A DNA stretch of 64,000 nt, from contig NZ_LT977071.1 of NCBI RefSeq assembly GCF_900250075.1, positions 2,251,901 through 2,315,900 on the forward strand, read 5' to 3'. Under the pieces are notes generated by a model. That model made no database searches. It saw nothing but the letters and a program-made list of their open reading frames with translations, and had not been told where the DNA came from. Shown here one piece after another: positions 8,573-18,774 of this stretch. Each line of letters starts with the position of its first letter. Within the stretch, counting starts at the first letter, position 1. Source of the DNA: Cupriavidus taiwanensis (GTDB lineage Bacteria > Pseudomonadota > Gammaproteobacteria > Burkholderiales > Burkholderiaceae). A program made the position numbers and the translations under genes.

Positions 8573-9491
8573 TGCCCCAGTTCTCGGCCTGCCGCTCCAG
8601 GTGCTGGCGGATAAAGTCCATCAGCGTGCGCGTGGCCAGGGTCGGATAGCGGTTGGGCGCGGTCAGCATGTAGACGCTGTCGCCCACGCCCTCGGCTTCG
8701 CACTCGGCCAGCACCTCGCGCATCTGTCCCGATTGCAATTGCCGCCAGACCGCATACCGCGGCAGCAGCGCCACGCCCAGTCCGCCCATTACCGATTCGA
8801 ACAGGAACGGATAGTCGCCTGACTGGATCCGCGGCGACACGCGCAGTGTCATCGGCGTGCCGGCCAGCCATACCTTCAGCGTAAAGCGCCGTCCCAGCGA
8901 TGCCGGCGCAATCATGTCGCAGCGCTCCAGGTCGGCCACGGTGCGGACCGGCCCGTGGCGGTCCAGAAACGATGCCGATGCGCACAGGCACCAGCCCACC
9001 TCGCAGATGCGCCGCGCCACGTGATCGTCCGGCGGCTGCGAAGTGATCTTCAGCGCCACGTCGACCTCGGCCGGAATCAGGTCGCCAATGTTGTCGTTGA
9101 TCACCACGCGCAGCGAAATCTGCGGATAGCTGCGCGCGAATTCCAGCAGCAGCGGCGTCAGGTAGAGGTGGCCCAGCCCCGTCGGCAGGCGGATCCGCAC
9201 ATCGCCGCGCACCACCGTGCCGAGGCTGTCGATGGCGGTATTGGCGGACTGCAGTTCATCCAGCATGCGCAAGCCATGCGCATACAGCAGCTGTCCCGCT
9301 TCGGTCAGCTCGACATGCCGCGTGGTCCGGCGCATCAGCTGCGCGCCCAGATGCTGCTCCAGCAGCTTCAGCCGGCGCGACACGTTCGAGCGCGTCATGC
9401 CGCTGCGCTGCGCCGCTGCCGTCAGCGTGCGCGACTCGACCATGGTGACGAAGAGCCGCACCAGGTTGAGATCGAAATTATTGTCAATCAT
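8541..9491 (-). CDS. LysR family regulator
   Basis: A 316-residue LysR regulator of full length. The N-terminal winged helix-turn-helix spans about residues 5-64 (LTAAAQRSGMTRSNVSRRLK) and a periplasmic-binding-protein-like effector domain follows. It is divergent from the CoA-transferase/oxidoreductase/Bug operon beginning at 9582, with about 90 bp between starts, so it most likely regulates that operon. Sequence resembles the group that contacts short operators near their own promoters. Effector unknown, though a CoA-activatable carboxylate fits the neighbours. Confidence 0.9.
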   Translation of the reverse strand: MIDNNFDLNLVRLFVTMVESRTLTAAAQRSGMTRSNVSRRLKLLEQHLGAQLMRRTTRHVELTEAGQLLYAHGLRMLDELQSANTAIDSLGTVVRGDVRIRLPTGLGHLYLTPLLLEFARSYPQISLRVVINDNIGDLIPAEVDVALKITSQPPDDHVARRICEVGWCLCASASFLDRHGPVRTVADLERCDMIAPASLGRRFTLKVWLAGTPMTLRVSPRIQSGDYPFLFESVMGGLGVALLPRYAVWRQLQSGQMREVLAECEAEGVGDSVYMLTAPNRYPTLATRTLMDFIRQHLERQAENWGSRHAAAATAG

Positions 9492-9581
9492 CAGTCAACA
9501 CCATTGGCACAAATCGAGGGATTGTTTCGGCGGTAGGCCAACCCTAGCATAAAGCTCGTGTTTATCCCTGCCGACGAGCTC

Positions 9582-10805
9582 ATGCCCCCACTCTCCACCA
9601 CCAGACCGGACGACACCGACCTGCCCTTTGCCGGCCTGCGCGTGCTGGACATCAGCCAGGGCATTGCCGGCCCGTATTGCGCTCACATCCTGTGGCAGCA
9701 AGGCGCGGAAGTCGTCAAGATCGAGCCGCCCGCGGGCGACTGGGGCCGCAAGGTCGGTGTCGTGCGCGGCGAAACCAGCGCGCTGGCACTGGCCTATAAC
9801 GGCGGCAAGCGCAGCGCCTGCATCGATGCCACCACCGACAGCGGCAAGGCAGTGCTGCGGGACCTGGCGCTGCAGGCCGACGTGCTGGTGCAGAACTTTC
9901 GCCCGCAGGTGGCCGAACGGCTGGGCGTGGGTTATGCCGCGCTGGCCGCGCAACGCCCTGAGCTGGTCTATGTGTCGATCAGCGGCTATGGCGCGGATGG
10001 TCCGTATGCCGACTATCCGGCGTCGGACTCTGTCATGCAGGCGGATTCCGGACTGATGTTCGCCAACCGGGACGCCGATGGCAGCGCGCGCCGCATCGGC
10101 ATGCTGCTGGCCGATGCCGCCACCGGCCTTTATGCCGCGCAGGCGTGCGCCGCGGCACTGTGCCGGCGCTATCGCAGCGGGCGCGGCGGCCATGTCGAGC
10201 TGAACCTGTTCGAGGCCTGCTGCGCGCTGCAGGCCAACAACCTGCTCGAGCATGCCCTCGGCGGCCCGTCCGCCGCGGGGCCAGTCAGCGCGCCCAACGG
10301 CGTCTATGCCAGCCACGACGGCAGCCTGACGCTGCTGGCGCTGAACGACGCGCAGTTTGGCAAGCTGTGCCGGGCGCTGGACCATTCCGACTGGCTCGAA
10401 GACCCGCGCTTTGCCGACAACGCCGCGCGCATGGCCCATGCCGCGCTGCTCAACCAGCTGGTGGCGCGCTGCATCGCCACGCGCACCACCGCGCAATGGC
10501 AGGAAATCCTCAGCCGGCATGACGTGCTGCATGCCCCGGTGCGCACCTATGACGACGTGCTCGCGCATCCGCAGGCCGCGCACCGGCAAACTTTCCAGGC
10601 CATCGCGCAGCCCGGGCTGGGGCTGCTGCCCTTTGCCGGGATCCCGGCGCGGGGCTTGCGCCGGGATGCCGGCCCCGCGCCGGCCAACGGCGAACATACC
10701 GTCGAGATCCTGCGCGAGGCGGGCTTCAGCCAGCTGGCCATCGACGACTGGCTGCGCCAGGGCGTGGCGCGGCAGGCCCCTGCGGCCAGGGCAGGTGTCA
10801 AATGA
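9582..10805 (+). CDS. CaiB/BaiF family CoA-transferase
   Basis: A 407-residue class III CoA-transferase, which moves CoA between carboxylic acids. The N-terminal motif FAGLRVLDISQGIAGPYCAH and the later VEPPAGDWG-like and QNFRPQVAERLG segments are family hallmarks. The chosen start is the ATG at 9582; a GTG at 9558 in frame would add eight residues, and neither has a strong ribosome site. It overlaps the next gene by ATGA. It is the first gene of a three-gene operon with an oxidoreductase and a Bug receptor, suggesting uptake and CoA activation of an organic acid. Substrate unknown. Confidence 0.88.
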   Translation: MPPLSTTRPDDTDLPFAGLRVLDISQGIAGPYCAHILWQQGAEVVKIEPPAGDWGRKVGVVRGETSALALAYNGGKRSACIDATTDSGKAVLRDLALQADVLVQNFRPQVAERLGVGYAALAAQRPELVYVSISGYGADGPYADYPASDSVMQADSGLMFANRDADGSARRIGMLLADAATGLYAAQACAAALCRRYRSGRGGHVELNLFEACCALQANNLLEHALGGPSAAGPVSAPNGVYASHDGSLTLLALNDAQFGKLCRALDHSDWLEDPRFADNAARMAHAALLNQLVARCIATRTTAQWQEILSRHDVLHAPVRTYDDVLAHPQAAHRQTFQAIAQPGLGLLPFAGIPARGLRRDAGPAPANGEHTVEILREAGFSQLAIDDWLRQGVARQAPAARAGVK

Positions 10806-11812
10806 AGGCGCTGGTGTGCGAACAATTTGGCAGTGTGCACGACGTCTGCGTGCAAGCCATTCCCGAGCCGGCGCTGGCTGACCCGCATGCGGTCACGGTC
10901 GCGGTCGAGTATGCCAGCGTAAGCCATGCCACCGGCCTGATGATTGCCGGGCAGTACCAAAGGCGCCCGCCGCTGCCTTTCGTGCCGGGCACCGAGGCCG
11001 TCGGCCGCGTGGTCGCCTGCGGCGATGCCGTCACACGGCTGCGCCCGGGCCACCGCGTGGTGGCGATCGCGGACTGGGGCTGCTTTGCCGAACGGGTCAC
11101 GGTGCCCGAATACACGGTCTATCGCGTGCCGGACACGCTGCCCTCGACGGTCGCGCTGCCGGTTCCGATTTCGTACGGCACGGCCTATTGCGGGTTGGTG
11201 TGGCGCTGCGCGCTGCGCCCCGGCGATACCGTGCTGGTGCTGGGGGCCGGCGCGGGCGTGGGCCTGGCCGCCGTGGAGATTGCGCGCGAGCTGGGCGCCA
11301 CCGTGATCGCCTGCGCCAGCACCGAGGCCAAGCGTGCCGACGCGCTGCGGCGCGGTGCGGCGCACGCAGTGGCGCCGGCGGACCTGGCAGGCGCGGTCAA
11401 GGCCCTGACCGGCGGTCGCGGTGCCGACGTGGTGGTGGACCCCGTCGGTGGCGAGCTGTTCCAGCAGGCGCTGCGCGCGGCGGCGGCCAACGCCCGCATC
11501 CTCAGCATCGGCTTTGCCAGCGGCACCATCCCGCAGGCACCGGTGAACCTGCTACTGGTCAAGAACCTGACGCTGCACGGGTTCTTCTTTGGCCGCTATA
11601 TCGGCTGGACGCCCGCCAACGAGCGCGCACAGCACGCCGCGGCGCTGCAGGACGTCATGGCAACGCTGTTCGACTGGGCCGCACAGGGCAAGCTGGCGCC
11701 GACCGTGTCCGCGACCTATCCGATCACCGGCCTGGGCGATGCCCTGGCCGCGCTGGAATCCCGCCAGGTGGTGGGCAAGGTAGCGATAAAAATCAAGGAG
11801 ACAGAGACGTGA
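10802..11812 (+). CDS. NADPH:quinone oxidoreductase family protein
   Basis: A 336-residue medium-chain dehydrogenase/reductase of the zinc-free quinone oxidoreductase type. A GroES-like N-terminal half is followed by the nucleotide-binding motif LVLGAGAGVGLAAVEIA (near residue 147). The cysteine and histidine ligands of zinc alcohol dehydrogenases are absent. It is translationally coupled to the CoA-transferase upstream (ATGA overlap) and to the Bug gene downstream, whose GTG start overlaps this stop. It probably reduces an enone or enoyl intermediate of the acid handled by the operon (inference). Confidence 0.87.
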   Translation: MKALVCEQFGSVHDVCVQAIPEPALADPHAVTVAVEYASVSHATGLMIAGQYQRRPPLPFVPGTEAVGRVVACGDAVTRLRPGHRVVAIADWGCFAERVTVPEYTVYRVPDTLPSTVALPVPISYGTAYCGLVWRCALRPGDTVLVLGAGAGVGLAAVEIARELGATVIACASTEAKRADALRRGAAHAVAPADLAGAVKALTGGRGADVVVDPVGGELFQQALRAAAANARILSIGFASGTIPQAPVNLLLVKNLTLHGFFFGRYIGWTPANERAQHAAALQDVMATLFDWAAQGKLAPTVSATYPITGLGDALAALESRQVVGKVAIKIKETET

Positions 11813-12813
11813 ACACCCGATATCCGAAACCACATGCGATATGGACGCGGCTGCGCGCGGCGCTGGTGCTGTCGGCCGCCAGCGCGCTGCTGCCCGCCGC
11901 CGCCGGCGCGCAGGAATTTCCGCAACATCCGGTGCGCATGGTGCTGCCCTACCCGGCCGGCGGACCCACCGACCTGCTGGCGCGCGTGGTGGCGGTCAAG
12001 ATGGGCGAAAGCCTGGGCCAGGGCGTGGTGGTCGACAACAAACCCGGCGCCAGCGGCATGATCGGCGCCGAAGCCGTGGCGCGCGCGGCCGCTGACGGCT
12101 ACACCATCCTCGCCAATGCCTCGCTGCATGTGATCAACCCCAGCATCCAGCCGAAGATGCGCTATGACGCGTTCAAGGATTTCGTGCCAATCACGCAGCT
12201 GGCCGACGTACCGCTGGTGCTGGTGGTCAACAACGCCTCGCCGGTGAAGACCGTGCAGGACCTGATTGCCTATGCCAGGCGCGAGGCCGGCGCGCTTAAC
12301 TTCGGCTCGGCGGGCAATGCCTCGGCCCAGCACCTGGCCGGCGAATCGTTCAAGCTGGCGGCCAGGGTGCCGATGCAGCATGTTCCATACAAGGGCAGCG
12401 CGCCGGCGCTGACGGATCTGATGGGCGGCCAGATCCAGCTGATGTTCGATTCCATGCCGTCCGCCATGCCGTTTATCAAGTCCGGCAAGCTACGTGCCAT
12501 CGCTGTTACCACCCCACGCCGCGCGAGCGCGTTGCCTGACATCCCGACCGTTGCGGAATCCGGCTTGCCCGGCTTCGACATCAGTACCTGGTATGGCTTG
12601 TGGGCGCCGCGAGGCACGCCGGCAGCAGTAATCGAGAAGCTTGCCACGCATGCGGCTGCCGCGCTGAAACGGCCCGATGTGCGCCAGCAGTACGCGGACA
12701 TGGGTGCTGAGCCGGTGGGCTCGTCGCCCGCCGACTTTGCCCGCTACAACGCCGCTGAGGGCAGGAAATGGGCGGAAATCGTGCGCCGTTCGGGGGCAAA
12801 GGCAGACCAGTAG
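11809..12813 (+). CDS. Bug family periplasmic solute-binding protein
   Basis: A 334-residue TctC-like receptor. The start is a GTG at 11809, fused to the preceding stop as GTGA, with AAGGAG upstream; the open frame runs further back without coding signs. A hydrophobic signal segment ends at AAAGAQ, then HPVRMVLPYPAGGPTDLLAR, DNKPGASG, AADGYTI and PYKGSAPALTDLMGGQIQ. It is the third gene of the CoA-transferase operon, so its ligand is probably the acid that the operon activates. No membrane components accompany it. Confidence 0.87.
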   Translation: MNTRYPKPHAIWTRLRAALVLSAASALLPAAAGAQEFPQHPVRMVLPYPAGGPTDLLARVVAVKMGESLGQGVVVDNKPGASGMIGAEAVARAAADGYTILANASLHVINPSIQPKMRYDAFKDFVPITQLADVPLVLVVNNASPVKTVQDLIAYARREAGALNFGSAGNASAQHLAGESFKLAARVPMQHVPYKGSAPALTDLMGGQIQLMFDSMPSAMPFIKSGKLRAIAVTTPRRASALPDIPTVAESGLPGFDISTWYGLWAPRGTPAAVIEKLATHAAAALKRPDVRQQYADMGAEPVGSSPADFARYNAAEGRKWAEIVRRSGAKADQ

Positions 12814-12862
12814 AAATAGCGGCGGCCGCCACCTCCTCACATGACTCCGCCATCGCTTTCCC

Positions 12863-13924
12863 TCACCGCCTGAACCACAACATCGACAACCCACACGCCA
12901 GCGCCAGCAACGCCACCGCCCCTGCGGCGAACAAGGCACCCAATTCGGTTTCCCTGCGCTCCAGCGCAAAGCGTGCGCTGAGCTGGCGGTAGACCTGGCT
13001 CAGGTCGGCCGCCGTGCCGGCGTGGAAGTACTCGCCGCCGGTGATGGCGGCGACAGCGCGCAGCGCCGGTTCGTCCAGCTGCATGAAGTACGCCAGGCTG
13101 GACTCCGGCGCGGACGTGACCTGCTGCGAGCCGAAGCCGACGGTGTAGACGCGCACGCCGCGCTGGGCGGCCATGCGCGCGGCGTCGAGCGGGTCGGGCC
13201 CGGTGGTGCGCCGGCCGTCGCTGAGCAGGATCACCGCGCCGTGCGGGTACGAGCCGGGCTGCGCCGCCTGCTGGTTCTGTTCGCGCCGGCGCGCGGCGTC
13301 GGCCGCGGCGGCCTCGTCGAGCGAGGTGCCGCGTCCGGCGCGGTCCGAGCGGCTGCCGAACAGGATCACTTCGAGGTCGATGCCGTCTTCCGGAAACAGC
13401 ACCGCCAGCGCCTGGAACAGGCCGCTGCCGGTGGCGGTGCCGCGCTGCAGCTGGAAGCGCTCGATCGCGTCGAGCATGTCCTGCCGGTTGTCGGTGGGCG
13501 GCAGCACCACCGCCGCGGTGCCGGCGAAGGAAACGATGCCCAGCCGCACGCTGGCCGGCAGCCCCACGACGAGGTCGCGCGCGGCCTGCTGGGCGGCGCT
13601 GATGCGGTTGGGCGGCACGTCGGCGGCCTCCATGCTGCGCGAGGTGTCCATCGCCAGCACGAGGGTCACGGTATCGGCCGGCAGCGTGATGGTGGCGCTG
13701 GGACGCGCGCAGGCCAGCAATGCCGCGGCCAGCGCGAAGAAGAACAGCAACGGTGGAATGTGGCGCCGCAGGCGTTGGCGCGGGCCGAGCGCGGCGCGCG
13801 GCAATGCAAGGCTTGCATACAGCACCGCCGCCTTCTTGCGCCGCGCGAGCAGGTACAGGTAGGCGGCTGCCAGCACCGGAAGCGCAAGCAGCAACCAGAG
13901 CATCTGCGGCCAGAGAAACTGCAT
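12863..13924 (-). CDS. VWA domain membrane protein of the MoxR cluster
   Basis: A 353-residue BatA-like protein. A hydrophobic N-terminus (residues about 4-25) and a second segment (about 56-75) bracket a short loop. The von Willebrand A domain follows with a MIDAS motif DTSRS (in VLAMDTSRSMEAADVPPNR), and the C-terminus ends with one more membrane segment (about 330-350). The start at 13924 has GGAG upstream; the frame continues to 14335 spuriously. It is a paralogue of the VWA gene at 16941, but transcribed away from the protease-moxR-DUF58-VWA operon, with a 74-bp divergent promoter region. Such proteins act with MoxR ATPases in assembly or envelope maintenance. Confidence 0.85.
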   Translation of the reverse strand: MQFLWPQMLWLLLALPVLAAAYLYLLARRKKAAVLYASLALPRAALGPRQRLRRHIPPLLFFFALAAALLACARPSATITLPADTVTLVLAMDTSRSMEAADVPPNRISAAQQAARDLVVGLPASVRLGIVSFAGTAAVVLPPTDNRQDMLDAIERFQLQRGTATGSGLFQALAVLFPEDGIDLEVILFGSRSDRAGRGTSLDEAAAADAARRREQNQQAAQPGSYPHGAVILLSDGRRTTGPDPLDAARMAAQRGVRVYTVGFGSQQVTSAPESSLAYFMQLDEPALRAVAAITGGEYFHAGTAADLSQVYRQLSARFALERRETELGALFAAGAVALLALACGLSMLWFRR

Positions 13925-13998
13925 GCCCTGCTCCTTGGCGCGTGGGTAAGAGGATGGTACTGTATTTTTTAAGGCGGGACGGGACCTCGGGGGCTGCG

Positions 13999-14919
13999 AT
14001 GAAACGGGTGACGATCTACGGATGGGTCTCGGCGACCGTCGCGCTGGTTCTTGCCGCCAGTGTGGGCTCGGCGTGGCTGTTGCAGCCCAAGCCGCGCGCG
14101 CTGACGCAGAAGGACATCGACGCGGCCGTGCTGCACACGCTCGAGACCAAGCCCCTGCCCTCGCGCACCGCCATGGCGGCCGAGGCGGTGCGTGAATCGG
14201 TGGTCGAAATCCGCAACTTCCCCGCGCCCGCAAAAACCGCCGATGCGGCTTCCGCGCCGCAGGCCGGACGTGACGCCCCGACCACGCCGCCCGAAGCCTC
14301 ACCGTCGACTCCTCCCGCCCCCACCGCCCCGCCACTGCCCAACGAACGTCCGCCCGGCAACAGCGCGGAGAACAAGCCGGAATCCCGCCACATCGGCTCG
14401 GGCGTGGTGGTGACCGAGCGCGGCGTGATCCTTACCAGCCTCCACGTGATTGCCGGAGCGCGGCGCCTGGAGCTGACCTTCCACGACGGGCACACGTCCG
14501 AGGCCACCGTGCTGCAGACGATTCCCGAGAAGGACCTGGCGGTGATCCAGGCCAAGTCGATACCCGACGACCTGCCGGCGGCAACGCTGGGTTCCAGCCG
14601 GGACCTGCTGCCCGGATCCGAAGTGGTCGCGGTGGGCTTTCCGTTCGGCATCGGGCCGTCGGTATCCGCCGGCGTGGTGTCCGGGCTGGACCGCGAGTTC
14701 GTCGCGTCGGACAACAAGCGGACCCTGGACAAGCTGATCCAGTTCGACGCGGCGGTCAATCCGGGCAACTCGGGCGGCCCGCTGGTGAACATGAACGGCG
14801 AGGTGGTGGGCATCGTCACCGCCATCCTCAACCCGGGCAACAGCGGCACCTTCATCGGCATCGGCTTCGCCACCACGATCGAAAGCGCCGGCGTATCCAT
14901 CGGAACTTCTCCTTTCTGA
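13999..14919 (+). CDS. trypsin-like serine protease (S1C, DegP-like) without PDZ domain
   Basis: A 306-residue envelope protease. One N-terminal membrane segment (about residues 9-27) is followed by a proline-rich linker (about 75-120) and a chymotrypsin-fold domain. The triad is visible: His in TSLHVIAG, Asp in EKDLAVIQ, and Ser in GNSGGPLV. The chain stops shortly after the catalytic domain, so it has no PDZ domain, unlike DegP and DegQ. It opens the operon with moxR 11 bp downstream. A role in proteolysis linked to MoxR-VWA chaperoning is inferred. Confidence 0.87.
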   Translation: MKRVTIYGWVSATVALVLAASVGSAWLLQPKPRALTQKDIDAAVLHTLETKPLPSRTAMAAEAVRESVVEIRNFPAPAKTADAASAPQAGRDAPTTPPEASPSTPPAPTAPPLPNERPPGNSAENKPESRHIGSGVVVTERGVILTSLHVIAGARRLELTFHDGHTSEATVLQTIPEKDLAVIQAKSIPDDLPAATLGSSRDLLPGSEVVAVGFPFGIGPSVSAGVVSGLDREFVASDNKRTLDKLIQFDAAVNPGNSGGPLVNMNGEVVGIVTAILNPGNSGTFIGIGFATTIESAGVSIGTSPF

Positions 14920-14930
14920 CGCGGGGACCT

Positions 14931-15921
<991 letters not shown>

Positions 15922-15944
<23 letters not shown>

Positions 15945-16944
15945 GCCCCGGGACGCCCCGGACACCGCGCCCGGGATTGCGTCCGGCGCTGTATCCGGCG
16001 TGGCGCTGGCCGGCACCGGCGCAAACCAGACCGATGCCCTGCTGCGGCGCCTGGAATGGACTGTGGTGCGCCGCCTCGACGGGCTGCTGCAAGGCGACTA
16101 CCGCACGCTGTTCCGCGGCTTCGGCCTGGACTTTGCCGACCTGCGCGAATACCACGCCGGCGACGACGTGCGCCATATCGACTGGAACGTGACCGCGCGA
16201 CTGCAGACGCCGCATGTGCGCGAGTACCAGGAAGACCGCGAGGTCGCGGCCTGGTTCTTGCTGGACCTGAGCGGCTCGATCGACTTCGGCTCGGGCAGCG
16301 TGCGCAAGCGCGACCTGCTGAGCGACTTCACCACGGTGATGGCGCTGCTGCTGACGCGCTATGGCAACCGGGTGGGCGCCGTGCTCTATGGCGGCGCCGC
16401 CAATGCCGACGCCACGGTGGTGCCGGCGCGCGCCGGGCGCCGGCAGCTGCTGCACCTGCTGCACCGCATGCGCGCCACGCCGGCCGCATCGCCGGGCGAC
16501 ACCCGCCTGCGCGACCTGCTCGAACGCGCCCGCGCGGTGGCAAGGCGGCGCTCGGTGGTGTTCGTGGTGTCGGATTTCATCAGCGCGCCGGGCTGGCAGG
16601 CGTCGCTTGGCATGCTGGCGCGGCGCCATGAAGTGGTCGCGGTGCGGCTGGTCGATCCGCTCGAAACCGCGTTGCCAGACCTGGGACTGGTGGTGCTGCA
16701 GGATGCGGAGACCGGCGAGCAGTTGTTCGTCGATACCCATGACCCGTCCTTCCGCAAGCGCTTCGCCGCCGCCGCCGAGGCGCGCGAGGCGGAGCTGCGC
16801 CAGGCCTTCGCGCGCGCCGGTGTGGCATGCCTGACGCTGTCGACCTACGCCCGGCTCGACCTGGCGCTGCTGAGCTTCGCGCGCCAGCGCCGGCGCCAGC
16901 AAGGCAGCGCCAGGGCCGCCAACATCGCCAGGGGGGCCGCATGA
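15922..16944 (+). CDS. DUF58 domain protein (MoxR partner)
   Basis: A 340-residue cytoplasmic protein with the DUF58 signature in FADLREYHAGDDVRHIDWN followed by VREYQEDREV. The rest is a degenerate VWA-like fold (FLLDLSGSIDFGSG gives a DxSGS MIDAS-like motif). The start at 15922 lies inside moxR. The stop overlaps the next ATG by ATGA. Order moxR-DUF58-VWA is conserved across proteobacteria, and DUF58 proteins are thought to work with MoxR. Precise role unknown. Confidence 0.9.
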
Positions 16945-18011
16945 TCGACGCGCTCAGCCGCCTGCCCGTGTTCAGCTTCCTGTGGCCAGGCATGCTGTGG
17001 CTGTTCGCGCTGGTCGGAGGGCTGGCGGCGGGCTATGTCTGGCTCGACCGGCGCAGGCGGCACGCGGCCGGGCATTACCCGGCGCTGAAGACAGCGGGCG
17101 TTGCGACGCGGGGCGGCAGTGGCTGGCGCCGCCACGTGGCGCCGTTGCTGATCCTGCTGGCGCTGGCCGCGCTGATCGCCGCGATCGCGCGGCCCCAGGC
17201 GGTGATGATGCTGCCTTCGCGCATCGAGACGGTGGTGCTGGTGATGGACCTGTCCGGCAGCATGCGCGCCCAGGACGTCAAGCCCAGCCGCCTGGGCGCC
17301 GCCCAGCAGGCCGCCACCACCCTGCTGGACGCGCAACCCGCGGGCGTCAGCGTCGGCGTGGTTGCGATGGCCGGCACCGCCGCCGTGGCGCAGGCGCCCA
17401 CCCGCGCCAGAGAGGCCGTGGCCACCGCGATCGAGCGCCTGCAGCCGCAGGGCGGCACCGCGCTGGGCAACGGCATGCTGATTGCGCTGACCACGCTGCT
17501 GCCGGAGCTCACGCCCGATGCCGAGCGGCTGATGAACGACGACACGCCGCCGCCAAGGCGATCACGGGGCCTGGCCAATCCGCCCGGCGACAGCGAGCCG
17601 GTGCAGCCGGGCTCCTATACCGCCGGCGCGATCGTGCTGTTCTCCGACGGCGAAAGCAACGCCGGCCCGGCGGCGATGCGCGCGGCCCAGCTTGCCGCCG
17701 AGCACGGCGTGCGCATCTATACCGTGGGCGTGGGCACCCCTGAAGGCGTGGTGCTCTCGGTCGACGGCTGGTCGGCCCGCGTCAGGCTGGACGAGAAGGT
17801 GCTGAAGGAAGTCGCCGACGCCACCAGTGCCGAGTACTTTCGGCTGGAGGATGCCACCGAACTGAAGCGGGTGTACCGCGCGCTCAACGCGCGGCTGGCA
17901 TTCAACAAGCGCAGCCAGGTCGAGATCACCGCGCTGTTCGCCGCGCTGGGCGCGCTGCTGGCGGCGTGCGCGGGGCTGTTGTCGCTGTGGTGGTTCGGGC
18001 GCGTGATGTAG
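16941..18011 (+). CDS. VWA domain membrane protein (BatA-like)
   Basis: A 356-residue paralogue of the gene at 12863. It has an N-terminal membrane segment (about residues 12-36), a second at about 74-91, a VWA domain with MIDAS motif DLSGS in VLVMDLSGSMRAQDVKPSR, and a C-terminal membrane segment (about 332-352). The start ATG at 16941 overlaps the DUF58 stop, which picks it over longer in-frame options. It is the last gene of the protease-moxR-DUF58-VWA operon. The metal-ion-dependent adhesion site suggests a divalent-cation-bridged protein contact. Confidence 0.9.
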   Translation: MIDALSRLPVFSFLWPGMLWLFALVGGLAAGYVWLDRRRRHAAGHYPALKTAGVATRGGSGWRRHVAPLLILLALAALIAAIARPQAVMMLPSRIETVVLVMDLSGSMRAQDVKPSRLGAAQQAATTLLDAQPAGVSVGVVAMAGTAAVAQAPTRAREAVATAIERLQPQGGTALGNGMLIALTTLLPELTPDAERLMNDDTPPPRRSRGLANPPGDSEPVQPGSYTAGAIVLFSDGESNAGPAAMRAAQLAAEHGVRIYTVGVGTPEGVVLSVDGWSARVRLDEKVLKEVADATSAEYFRLEDATELKRVYRALNARLAFNKRSQVEITALFAALGALLAACAGLLSLWWFGRVM

Positions 18012-18029
18012 CGGGCGGCCGACGGCAAA

Positions 18030-18626
18030 TCAGCGCGCATTGCGCGGCGTGACCGAGATCGCGATCGCCTCGGTGTAGACCGCCTGCACCTGCTCGCCGG
18101 CGCGCACCGCCTTCAGCTGCTTCGGGTCGGCGACATGCACGTCCACCATCCGGCCCTGCGGCCCCTTCAGCGTCACCATGCCGGTCTTGGTGTCGACCGC
18201 CACCACGTCGGCGGTGACCGTGACCTCGCGCCCGACCATGCCGCCCGGCTTCGCGCCCGGCGCGGCGCGCTGCGTGATCTCGCGCTCGCTGCTGGAGCGG
18301 ATGCCGCTCTGGCGGTTCAGGCTGACCGACAAGGCCTGCGTGTATTCCGCCGTGACGGCATCGCCCACGCGCAGCTGCCCGAAGTTGCGCACGTCGTCGC
18401 CCACCTGCACGTCGGTGAGCTTGCCCTGCTCGTCCTTGAGCGTAACGGTGCGGGTGGCCGCATCGATGGCCGCCACCGTGGCCGTGGCCTTGACCGTGCC
18501 GGTGGTGCGCGATGCGCCCACGCCGGAAACCGAGTCGACGCGGGTCTCGGGTTGCGCCAGCGCCGTGCCGGACGCGGCGGACGCGGCGGCAAGCGCCACC
18601 GCCACGATTAGCTTGCCGGGTTTCAT
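18030..18626 (-). CDS. exported protein of unknown function with internal duplication
   Basis: A 198-residue protein with a clear signal peptide (lysine, then alanine-rich core, cleavage near ALAQ at about residue 25). The mature part shows two similar modules: TVAAIDAATRTVTLKDEQGKL at about 55-75 with GDAVTAEYTQALSVS, and DVVAVDTKTGMVTLKGPQGR at about 140-160 with GEQVQAVYTEAIAIS. This is an internal repeat of a small beta-rich unit. It is probably periplasmic. It is convergent with the VWA operon, 18 bp apart. No function is recognised. Confidence 0.75.
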   Translation of the reverse strand: MKPGKLIVAVALAAASAASGTALAQPETRVDSVSGVGASRTTGTVKATATVAAIDAATRTVTLKDEQGKLTDVQVGDDVRNFGQLRVGDAVTAEYTQALSVSLNRQSGIRSSSEREITQRAAPGAKPGGMVGREVTVTADVVAVDTKTGMVTLKGPQGRMVDVHVADPKQLKAVRAGEQVQAVYTEAIAISVTPRNAR

Positions 18627-18774
18627 GCCGTTCTCCCTGGTTTCAAGGTTGCCGTGCGGCACCGCGCGCGATGGCGGCGAGGGGCCGGCGCGCGTGACGG
18701 ACAGGCCTGTTAACCATAGCAGAGAGAGCAGCAAGCCGTTGGCAGCCGCCCACTGGCGCGGGCGATACCGATCC

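Noticed and set aside
12821..12830. GGCGGCCGCC palindrome
   Set aside because: It is a ten-base GC palindrome expected by chance in DNA of this composition, without terminator features.
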